Of a stretch of 9,471 bases of DNA, positions 1 to 5,375 are shown one piece after another. The DNA is from Lentisphaeria bacterium (lineage in GTDB: Bacteria > Verrucomicrobiota > Lentisphaeria > Oligosphaerales > PUNB01): contig SLNM01000031.1 in assembly GCA_007133055.1 (NCBI GenBank), forward strand, positions 1 through 9,471. The letters are read 5' to 3'. Positions within the stretch are counted from its first letter, which is position 1, and every line of letters starts with the position of its first letter. Position numbers and translations under genes: made by a program. The notes below the pieces were generated by a model. It was not told the origin of the DNA and did no database searches. It saw only the letters and a list, made by a program, of their open reading frames with translations.

Positions 1-4
1 CCCA

Positions 5-33
5 CCCAGGGTTGCGCTGCGCTTAACCCTGGG
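5..33. repeat. Palindrome CCCAGGGTT ... AACCCTGGG
   Basis: Arms at 5-13 and 25-33 are perfect 9-bp complements around an 11-nt GC-rich centre that can itself pair partly. No run of T follows on either strand, so it does not look like an intrinsic terminator. It is the first unit of the palindrome row and may continue beyond the left window edge. Confidence 0.7.
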
Positions 34-46
34 CTACGATGATGCC

Positions 47-59
47 GCCCCTTTGGGGC
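47..59. repeat. Short hairpin GCCCC-TTT-GGGGC
   Basis: A perfect 5-bp stem closed by a 3-nt loop. It is trivial alone, and is listed because it is the second member of the closely spaced hairpin row in this gap. Confidence 0.5.
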
Positions 60-114
60 TACCGGCCCTTGCCTTGGCGATCTTTGCCTGCTTCTGTTAA
101 GATTACAGCCCTTT

Positions 115-131
115 CCGGTGGAGACCACCGG
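115..131. repeat. Hairpin CCGGTGG-AGA-CCACCGG
   Basis: A perfect 7-bp stem (115-121 with 125-131) on a 3-nt loop, the most stable-looking unit of the row. There is no downstream T run on either strand. Confidence 0.65.
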
Positions 132-139
132 CCTCCAGG

Positions 140-167
140 CGCTCGCTGCGCGAGCGGAATTTCCGCT
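140..167. repeat. Two interlocking palindromes
   Basis: CGCTCG (140-145) pairs with CGAGCG (151-156). The right arm of that hairpin is also part of a second palindrome, AGCGGAA (153-159) with TTCCGCT (161-167). The two structures share 153-156, so they exclude each other in single-stranded form. Confidence 0.6.
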
Positions 168-266
168 GGCTTTTCACTGTCCTCTGCCCCCCCTCTGCCC
201 GGCTCTGTGTCCTCTAGTGAGCGTAGCGAGCGGGTGGTAGAAATCTGCCCCCTGTCCCCTTTCTCA

Positions 267-288
267 TACTTCGTGTATTTCGTGGTTA
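267..288. repeat. TTCGTG tandem repeat module
   Basis: TTCGTG occurs at 270-275 and again at 279-284, giving a 9-nt period, and is followed by a GTTAA stretch and a run of A. On the - strand this reads as ACCACGAAATACACGAAG, a string I recall as a common intergenic repeat in several bacterial phyla. Family membership is from memory. Confidence 0.45.
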
Positions 289-313
289 AAAAAACATGAC
301 TGTTCCGCCGATC

Positions 314-323
314 GTTTGCAAAC
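314..323. promoter_or_regulatory. Perfect palindrome GTTTGCAAAC, candidate operator
   Basis: A perfect 10-bp palindrome that covers the candidate -35 box (TTGCAA, 316-321) of the tRNA/LacI unit. LacI-family repressors bind palindromes of this general size, and GTTTGC-type half sites are known for PurR, although most family operators centre on CG rather than GC. Use as an operator is inference; a 10-bp palindrome in a gap of this size could also arise by chance. Confidence 0.3.
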
Positions 324-343
324 TCTGTAAACTGCGATAAATT
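316..343 (+). promoter_or_regulatory. Candidate sigma-70 promoter for the tRNA pair
   Basis: TTGCAA (316-321) lies 16 nt upstream of TAAATT (338-343); each is an imperfect match to the -35 or -10 consensus. A start near 350 would give a leader of about 12 nt before tRNA-Arg. An A run at 355-361 immediately precedes the tRNA. The only support is position and partial consensus. Confidence 0.35.
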
Positions 344-361
344 AAGCGAGCAACAAAAAAA

Positions 362-438
362 GTACCTGTAGCTCAATTGGATAGAGCACCTGACTACGGA
401 TCAGGAGGTTCGGGGTTCGAATCCCTGCAGGTACGCCA
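362..438 (+). tRNA. tRNA-Arg (anticodon ACG)
   Basis: A 77-nt cloverleaf with acceptor stem GTACCTG/CAGGTAC, D arm GCTC/GAGC, anticodon stem CCTGA/TCAGG (389-393, 401-405), loop CTACGGA with anticodon ACG at 396-398, a T arm containing GGTTCGAAT, discriminator G at 435 and an encoded CCA at 436-438. In bacteria the A34 of this tRNA is normally deaminated to inosine by TadA so that it reads CGU, CGC and CGA. It lies 20 nt before tRNA-Phe with no visible promoter or terminator between them, so the two are probably made from one transcript. Confidence 0.97.
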
Positions 439-458
439 ATAAAAAAACAACTCCCGGT

Positions 459-534
<76 letters not shown>

Positions 535-555
535 CTTTCCCTTTATCATACCATC

Positions 556-1644
556 ATGAAACACACAATCACCAAAAAGACAGACGGACCGATTACCCAG
601 ACCGACATGGCGCGGGTTTTCGGGGTCTCCCAGGTGACGATCCACAAGGCACTGACCGGCCAGCCAGGGGTAAGCGGCCAACTGCGTAAAGAAATCGTCA
701 ACTTGGCGGCCAACCACGGATACCGGCTTAATATCGGGGCGCGAGTTATGCGTCAGCGCCGCACCAATAATATCTCCCTGGTCCTAAGCGCCACGGAAAG
801 CAGCCGCAGCTCCCTGCCGGAAAACCTCCTTCGACACATTGCCTTGACATTGGAAGCACATAACCACCGCTTAATGGTGGCCTATTTCTCGGACGAGCAA
901 CTGACCGACGACACCTTCGTCCCCAGCCTGCTCAGCGAATGGATTTGTGACGGACTGCTGATCAACTATAACGTGCAGGTTCCAACAAGGCTGCAAGAGA
1001 TGCTTTCCCACTATCGAATTCCGGTCGTCTGGCTGAACGACAAGAAGCAACGGTCAGCGATTTACCCGGACGATGAAAGAGCAGGCTACGACGCCACCAG
1101 GCTTTTGCTGGGAATGGGTCATCGACGCATTGCCTACACCCACATGAGCATCAAACCCGGAGCCCATTACAGCGAGCAAGACCGAATGGCCGGCTACGAA
1201 AGAGCCATGCGCGAAGCCGGTCTGGCCACGCGAGTTGTCGGAATGGTCGACTCGGAAAGCGACCATGGACCTTTGGACAGAGCCCGGCGATTAGCCAAGG
1301 CCAGGGAAACCTGTGAGAGCTTGCTGGGGGACACCATGAACCGGCCCAGCGCCATCATCGACTATGGCGGCCCCTCGCTTGAGCCCGTTGTCCGGACGGC
1401 CGACCGGTTGCATTTGGATATTCCCCAGGACTTAAGCCTCGTTTCATTCAGTCAACAATCTCGTTCAGCAGGCATGGGAATAGCCTTCATGCAGGTACCT
1501 GAGAGCGAGATGGGGCGCCTCGCCGTTGAGAAACTGTTGGAGATTATCAATAACCCGGAAGCCCCTCTGCCCAACCAAGCAGTGCCGTTCACCCTCCATT
1601 CCGGGCACAGACTGGCGCCTCCGTCTCCGGCATTCTCTGGTTAA
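556..1644 (+). CDS. LacI-family transcriptional regulator
   Basis: The 362-aa product has the LacI plan. An N-terminal helix-turn-helix lies at about residues 13-33 (ITQTDMARVFGVSQVTIHKAL), a hinge at about 58-70 (LNIGARVMRQRRT), and a periplasmic-binding-protein-like effector domain from about 73. The domain holds family landmarks such as DGLLI (132-136), LLLGMGHRRIAY (183-194), DRMAGYERAM (209-218) and VPESEMGRLAVEKLLEII (314-331). Such proteins usually repress sugar or nucleoside genes and release DNA on binding a small ligand; the ligand is unknown here. The start at 556 was chosen because the earlier in-frame ATG at 502 lies inside tRNA-Phe. No Shine-Dalgarno is visible in the 21-nt leader. 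Oddities are TIHK where TVSR is usual in the recognition helix, Met65 instead of the hinge Leu, and SFSQQ (297-301) instead of the common G-F/Y-D-D. The stop overlaps the convergent gene's stop. Confidence 0.88.
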   Translation: MKHTITKKTDGPITQTDMARVFGVSQVTIHKALTGQPGVSGQLRKEIVNLAANHGYRLNIGARVMRQRRTNNISLVLSATESSRSSLPENLLRHIALTLEAHNHRLMVAYFSDEQLTDDTFVPSLLSEWICDGLLINYNVQVPTRLQEMLSHYRIPVVWLNDKKQRSAIYPDDERAGYDATRLLLGMGHRRIAYTHMSIKPGAHYSEQDRMAGYERAMREAGLATRVVGMVDSESDHGPLDRARRLAKARETCESLLGDTMNRPSAIIDYGGPSLEPVVRTADRLHLDIPQDLSLVSFSQQSRSAGMGIAFMQVPESEMGRLAVEKLLEIINNPEAPLPNQAVPFTLHSGHRLAPPSPAFSG

Positions 1645-2273
1645 TCGCCCGCAGTGTGGTTGTCGGTTTTTTCGAGCAAATACTGTAATTGGTGATCAAT
1701 CAACTGCTCCCGCTGTTCTTTTTTCTCTTCCAGCTCCCCGGTCATACGCTGCAACCTTTCCGACAGCATCTCGATATGGTGCTGGGAGCGTTCGATTTTC
1801 TCATCGAACACAGCGGCAAGCAATTGCCGCAGCTGCTCCTGCAGCCTTTCCCGTTCCGCCTCGGTCTCGGTCCGATGGTATTGCCTGACCAGTTCGGCTA
1901 TCTCCTGCTGCCGTGCTCCCACGTGCAATCCGGACAAAGGGTGAATGTCCTGTACCATCTGCCGCAGTTCCTGACGAAACGCCTCCCGATCCTCCTGCCG
2001 CAACTGCATCAGCCTGGCAAACCTCTCCGGATTCTCCTCTCGCAGCCGTTCCAGCAATCGCAAATCGCCGCGCCGATACCGACGCGCATGAGGCGGCATT
2101 TCTCTTTCGGCCAGTTCATCGTCCGCTCCATCCGCAACACCGACAGGCGCCCGAGATTGCCTCCAAGGCTCATTCGTCGGTGGCTTCTCCGCCCGCAGGA
2201 CCTGCGTACAAAAAACCATGCCAACCAACCCCATGAATGTCAGTGTTCGCTTTGCAAAACATAGTTTATTCAT
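1641..2273 (-). CDS. Exported coiled-coil protein, function unknown (third gene of ECF operon)
   Basis: A 210-aa protein that I cannot assign to a named family. Residues 1-28 look like a signal peptide: Lys/Arg, a hydrophobic core near 11-23, and VLRA before a likely cleavage at 28/29. The rest is highly charged and rich in Glu, Gln and Arg. A helical segment spans about 69-110 (LLERLREENPERFARLMQL, then more of the same) and a long predicted coiled coil spans about 121-201. The start at 2273 is favoured over Met at 2294 because a GGAGG lies 7 nt upstream (2281-2285) and the ATG overlaps the anti-sigma stop by one base (TGATG), implying translational coupling. By size, location and helix content it could be a Spy/CpxP-like periplasmic sensor or chaperone acting with the anti-sigma factor. 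That is inference; I see no clear LTxxQ motif. Confidence 0.75.
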   Translation of the reverse strand: MNKLCFAKRTLTFMGLVGMVFCTQVLRAEKPPTNEPWRQSRAPVGVADGADDELAEREMPPHARRYRRGDLRLLERLREENPERFARLMQLRQEDREAFRQELRQMVQDIHPLSGLHVGARQQEIAELVRQYHRTETEAERERLQEQLRQLLAAVFDEKIERSQHHIEMLSERLQRMTGELEEKKEQREQLIDHQLQYLLEKTDNHTAGD

Positions 2274-2800
2274 CAATAAACCTCCGTGTTCCATAGCTGT
2301 CCAATCATCAGCCAGGCCTCTTGCTCCTCGACTTCCAGCTCGGCTTCGAGCAGCCATAATTCCTGTTCGAAGTCGGTCATCCAGGTATCAAGTAAAACTG
2401 TTTCGTCCAAGGTTTCCCGAACCTCACCCACCTCCGGCCGGGCAACCAGGCCATTGCCATCCCCGTTCCCAGGCAGCGGTGTCCGCCACAGTACCCACAG
2501 AGAAACCAGCGCCAGGGTCAGCGCTGCCACCGCGCCAAACCGCACAGTGAAGAAGAATGAGCCGAACGGCAAAGGCAAGACATCCGCGCCCGGCCTCGCC
2601 CGCGCCTCACTCATAATCGCATTGTCCACATGCTGCGGGGGTTCCGGCAGCGGCAGGTCATGCATCTCACTTTCCAGCGACTCCATGCCGGCAAGGAAAT
2701 CACGGCATTCCCGGCAGTCGGCCAAGTGCCTGCGCTCATCCTCGCTCAGACCACCAGGCCGGGACTCAAGAAATCTTAATTGGCGAGTTTTGCATTTCAT
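2273..2800 (-). CDS. Zinc-finger (ZAS-type) membrane anti-sigma factor
   Basis: A 175-aa protein with an N-terminal zinc-binding anti-sigma signature H25-x3-C29-x2-C32 (HLADCREC) and a further Cys3 that could complete the site. A single membrane helix lies at about 85-105 (rich in A, L, V and W), followed by a C-terminal acidic, Trp-containing tail of about 70 residues outside the membrane. Proteins of this plan hold a partner ECF sigma factor at the membrane and release it when the signal arrives. The partner is almost certainly the sigma gene 15 nt upstream. A GGGGAG ribosome site precedes the ATG. The tail ends in an aspartate/glutamate-rich helix (DFEQELWLLEAELEVEEQEAW), a plausible docking surface for the basic exported protein encoded next. 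That docking idea is inference. Confidence 0.85.
   Translation of the reverse strand: MKCKTRQLRFLESRPGGLSEDERRHLADCRECRDFLAGMESLESEMHDLPLPEPPQHVDNAIMSEARARPGADVLPLPFGSFFFTVRFGAVAALTLALVSLWVLWRTPLPGNGDGNGLVARPEVGEVRETLDETVLLDTWMTDFEQELWLLEAELEVEEQEAWLMIGQLWNTEVY
2281..2285 (-). promoter_or_regulatory. Shine-Dalgarno GGAGG inside the anti-sigma gene
   Basis: CCTCC on the + strand reads GGAGG on the - strand, 7 nt before the ATG at 2273. It sits in the last codons of the anti-sigma gene and decides the start of the exported coiled-coil protein. Confidence 0.75.
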
Positions 2801-2815
2801 GACAGCTCCCCGGTA

Positions 2816-3382
2816 TTATGATTTCATTTTCTCTTTCAAGTTCAATATCGCATATCGCATTCGGCCGAGGGCAGTGTTTATGCTGGTTCCCTGCACCTGG
2901 GCGATCTCCTTGAAAGGCAGGTCCTGCAATCTCATCAACACCACCTCCCTTTGCTCTGTCGGCAACTGGTCAATAGCCCGAAGCAACTGCTGTTGCTCCT
3001 GCCGGTCGATCATTGCCTGGCGTGGAGAGGGAGCCGGATCCTCCAGCCAATCCTGCTGCCGTTCCAATGCACTCCAACGGGATTGACTTCGAAAATAATC
3101 CATTGCGGCATTGCGTGCAATGCGCAGAATCCAGGCAATAAAACTATTGCGGTCCCGATAGCGCCGGAGGCTTTTTACAACCTTGACCCAGGTTTGCTGG
3201 AAAAGCTCCTCCGCCAGCTCCTGCCTGCCGGGCAGCATCCCGTGCAGATAGGCGAAAACCGGCCTGCGATAGCGCTGATAAAGGGTGTCGAAGGCCTTAT
3301 CCTCGCCTTGCAGGTACCGCTCGATCAGCGCCTGATCTGAAACCTCGTCCGTCGGCGATGTGGCTGCTTGCTGCTTGTTCAT
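2816..3382 (-). CDS. ECF-type RNA polymerase sigma factor
   Basis: A 188-aa sigma-70-family protein containing only regions 2 and 4. Region 2 spans about 31-98, with FDTLYQRYRRPVFAYL, the core-binding and -10 stretch ELAEELFQQTWVKV, and FIAWILRIARNAAMDYFR. Region 4 spans about 131-186, with LPTEQREVVLMRLQDLPFKEIA leading into a helix-turn-helix (156-186) that reads the -35. Length and plan match ECF factors, which redirect RNA polymerase to a small envelope- or stress-response regulon. It is the first gene of a three-gene operon with its anti-sigma factor and an exported protein. Only a weak AAGG-like site lies before the ATG. The promoter region carries an inverted repeat (3438-3463). The ECF subgroup cannot be told by eye. 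Confidence 0.92.
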   Translation of the reverse strand: MNKQQAATSPTDEVSDQALIERYLQGEDKAFDTLYQRYRRPVFAYLHGMLPGRQELAEELFQQTWVKVVKSLRRYRDRNSFIAWILRIARNAAMDYFRSQSRWSALERQQDWLEDPAPSPRQAMIDRQEQQQLLRAIDQLPTEQREVVLMRLQDLPFKEIAQVQGTSINTALGRMRYAILNLKEKMKS

Positions 3383-3429
3383 TCGGTTGCCTTGCCCGGT
3401 TCCGTGCCGGCCCAGGTGTTCGGCGCTTT

Positions 3430-3458
3430 TTTACACATCGCGTTCGTCTAACAAACAA
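3430..3458 (-). promoter_or_regulatory. Candidate promoter of the sigma/anti-sigma operon
   Basis: Read on the - strand, TTGTTT (3458-3453) and TGTAAA (3435-3430) are separated by 17 nt, giving a start near 3423 and a leader of about 40 nt. Matches to consensus are partial. I do not see the GGAAC...GTC pattern typical of many ECF-autoregulated promoters, so self-activation is not supported by sequence. Confidence 0.25.
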
Positions 3459-3463
3459 CGCGA
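3438..3463. repeat. Inverted repeat TCGCGTT-N12-AACGCGA
   Basis: Arms at 3438-3444 and 3457-3463 are perfect 7-bp complements. The repeat overlaps the spacer and the edge of the candidate -35 of the sigma operon. It could be an operator. It is a poor terminator candidate for the upstream transporter gene because no T run follows on the - strand. A separate 10-bp palindrome, GCAATATTGC, lies at 3472-3481. Confidence 0.5.
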
Positions 3464-3501
3464 CAACCATTGCAATATTGCCCAGCGGCGCATGAATACG
3501 A

Positions 3502-4296
3502 CTAGAAAAGTTCCGCCGCCCGGCCAACCAAAGTCAAGGACGTGACAGTCAGGACAACATACAGAAAGGGGATATACCAGTCCTCCCGACACCAGCGTAC
3601 CATGCCGTAACCGGCCAGCACTCCCAGCGGCACCACTGGCAGGACTATCAAGTCCAGCATCAGAACGTGCGCCGTAAGTTGACGGTTGACGATAAAAGGA
3701 ACCAGCTTAATCAGGTTGAGGCCGAAAAAGAAGGCGGCAATGGTTCCGGCCAGAGAAAACTTTTTCATACCCTGCGGTAGAAAATACATTTGCGCCAGCG
3801 GCCCGGCCGCATGTGCGATGGTCGAGGCAACGCCTGCGGCCGCACCAAAAATCAGACCACGCGCCCCGCCCGACGTCCGTCCGCTCAGACGAGCAAGCAA
3901 CCGACGGCGCAATATTCGATACAGTACGAACCCCAAACCGATCAGGCCAATTATCAGGCGCAAAGCCTGATTGGACAATGCCAGTCCGCTATGCTCCGGC
4001 GAACTCAGCATAATACCGGCCAGCGCCACCCCTGCAATAGTGCCGGGGATCAAGGGGATCAGCCGGTGCCACTGGATATGCTTTCTATACAATCCCACCG
4101 CCACAATATCCATGGCGCACAACAAAGGCAGCATAAAGGCTACCGCCTGCCGCGGGCCACCGTTGTGACCCGGCCACAGCAAAACCAACAACGGCAAAGC
4201 CACCGGACCAATCGGAAATCCACCCTTGCCCATGCCCAACAGAAATACAGACAGGGCAAGCCAGATCATGTCCCACGTTGTATAGCCAAGGATCAT
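3502..4296 (-). CDS. TSUP-family (TauE/SafE) membrane transporter
   Basis: A 264-aa, strongly hydrophobic protein with roughly seven to eight membrane helices, close to the usual TSUP length of about 250. Family marks are the N-terminal GMGKGGFPIGPVALPLLVLL (21-40) and the mirrored motif in the second half, STIAHAAGPLAQMYFLPQGM (about 158-177). The two halves reflect the internal duplication of the family. Members move sulfite, sulfoacetate, sulfolactate or related anions across the inner membrane; many are only annotated 'permease', and the substrate cannot be read here. Its ATG overlaps the tsaD stop by 4 nt (ATGA, 4293-4296), and AAGGCGG lies just upstream in tsaD, so translation is probably coupled. 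There is no sulfur-metabolism gene nearby to support sulfite as substrate. Confidence 0.88.
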   Translation of the reverse strand: MILGYTTWDMIWLALSVFLLGMGKGGFPIGPVALPLLVLLWPGHNGGPRQAVAFMLPLLCAMDIVAVGLYRKHIQWHRLIPLIPGTIAGVALAGIMLSSPEHSGLALSNQALRLIIGLIGLGFVLYRILRRRLLARLSGRTSGGARGLIFGAAAGVASTIAHAAGPLAQMYFLPQGMKKFSLAGTIAAFFFGLNLIKLVPFIVNRQLTAHVLMLDLIVLPVVPLGVLAGYGMVRWCREDWYIPFLYVVLTVTSLTLVGRAAELF

Positions 4297-5375
4297 CCGC
4301 CGCCTTTGTGTTCCGTAAAAAATGTAATCGGCTCCAGGGTGTCAGGCAGACGGGCTTGCACGTCCGCCTTCATTTCGGCAGCGCGTCCCTGTCTCAGGTC
4401 ATGCCAGGCCAGGCCCGCCACCATGGCCGCGTTATCCGCGCAGTAATGCGGGGCGGCCGCCAACCACTGCCTGCCAGCGGTCTCAACCTCCCTCTGCAAA
4501 CGCTGACGCAAAACCTGGTTGCAGGCCACACCGCCGGCCAGCAGCACGGTGGAGGCCGAATATTCCTGCGCAGCCGCCATCGTTTTTTTCACAAGAACAT
4601 CGACCAAGGCAGCCTGGTAGGAAGCAGCCAGGTCCGCCTGGTCCGACGGACTGACAGTCGATTGTCGGCGAACCCGGTAAAGCAATGCCGTCTTAACCCC
4701 GCTGAAGCTGAAATTAAAGCGGTCCGCCGGAGCCACCGGCTTGCCGCCACCGCCGGTCAGGCCGCGGGGGAATTTGTATCGGCGAGGATTGCCGCCGGCC
4801 GCCGCCCGCTCGATTTGAGGCCCTCCAGGATAGCCAAGACCAAGAATTTTCGCTCCTTTGTCAAAGGCCTCGCCGGCGGCATCGTCAATGGTTCTACCCA
4901 CGACCGTAAGCGCCCCCTCCTCCCGCACCAAGGCCAGACTGGTATGACCGCCGGATACGATCAAGGCCAGGAGCGGAAAGATGTCCCCGCGCTTCAACCA
5001 TTCCGGGCGGTCAAGGAAACAACTGTAGAGATGAGCAGTGAAATGGTTGACGGCAATCAAGGGAAGTCCGGCGGCCATGGCCATGCCTTTGGCATAGTTG
5101 AAGCCGACCAGCAGCGCCGGCACCAGCCCTGGTCGCGAGGTGGCGGCCACCGCATCCAGCCGCCCGACATCGAGGCCGCTGCGACGCAGCGCCCCGGCCA
5201 CCACCGGGCCAAGGTTACGCAAATGCTGCCGGGCCGCCAGCTCGGGAACCACGCCACCGTAGCTGGAATGCAGCTCGACCTGGGAGGATATTTCGCTGGC
5301 CAGCACCTCGGTGCCGTTGCGCACCACCGCCGCCGCCGTTTCGTCGCAACTGGTTTCAATACCCAGAACTATCAT
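4293..5375 (-). CDS. tsaD: tRNA N6-adenosine threonylcarbamoyltransferase TsaD
   Basis: A 360-aa ASKHA-fold enzyme that, with TsaB and TsaE, moves the threonylcarbamoyl group made by TsaC onto A37 of ANN-decoding tRNAs (t6A) in the cytoplasm. Visible family features are the opening LGIETSCDETAAAVV (4-18), the metal-binding H111-x3-H115 (NHFTAH), SGGHTSL (141-147), DDAAGEAFDKGAKILGLGYPGG (164-185, split here only by line of reading), FSFSGVKTALL (222-232) and C-terminal CADNAAM with Asp314, the third metal ligand. These match positions known in E. coli TsaD (His111, His115, Asp300). Length is slightly above the usual 340 or so. No clear Shine-Dalgarno is seen. The ATG overlaps the protease stop (ATGA, 5372-5375), so it probably relies on coupling. 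No tsaB, tsaC or tsaE is in the window. Confidence 0.97.
   Translation of the reverse strand: MIVLGIETSCDETAAAVVRNGTEVLASEISSQVELHSSYGGVVPELAARQHLRNLGPVVAGALRRSGLDVGRLDAVAATSRPGLVPALLVGFNYAKGMAMAAGLPLIAVNHFTAHLYSCFLDRPEWLKRGDIFPLLALIVSGGHTSLALVREEGALTVVGRTIDDAAGEAFDKGAKILGLGYPGGPQIERAAAGGNPRRYKFPRGLTGGGGKPVAPADRFNFSFSGVKTALLYRVRRQSTVSPSDQADLAASYQAALVDVLVKKTMAAAQEYSASTVLLAGGVACNQVLRQRLQREVETAGRQWLAAAPHYCADNAAMVAGLAWHDLRQGRAAEMKADVQARLPDTLEPITFFTEHKGGG

Larger units (their letters stand above)
1..299. repeat. Repeat-rich intergenic stretch, no gene supported
   Basis: This stretch is a row of short palindromes (5-33, 47-59, 115-131, 140-156, 153-167) followed by a TTCGTG repeat module near 267-288. 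Reading frames on both strands (for example 39-299 on + and 376-59 on -) are open, but their products are low in complexity, match no family I know, and simply translate the palindromes. The - frame also runs into the tRNA-Arg gene. I recall similar strings ('TTKYTKY'-like peptides, 'agcccagggtt' hairpins) recurring between genes in Kiritimatiellota, Lentisphaerota and Desulfobacterota genomes, where they are often mis-annotated as small hypothetical proteins. That family link comes from memory and was not searched. Confidence 0.6.

Noticed and set aside
1..299. CRISPR array
   Set aside because: The palindromes differ in sequence and spacing and are not direct repeats with uniform spacers; no cas gene is present.
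59..376. A 105-aa - strand frame and an 86-aa + strand frame (39-299) in the left gap
   Set aside because: They translate palindromic repeat sequence, have no domain, and the - frame runs into the tRNA-Arg gene.
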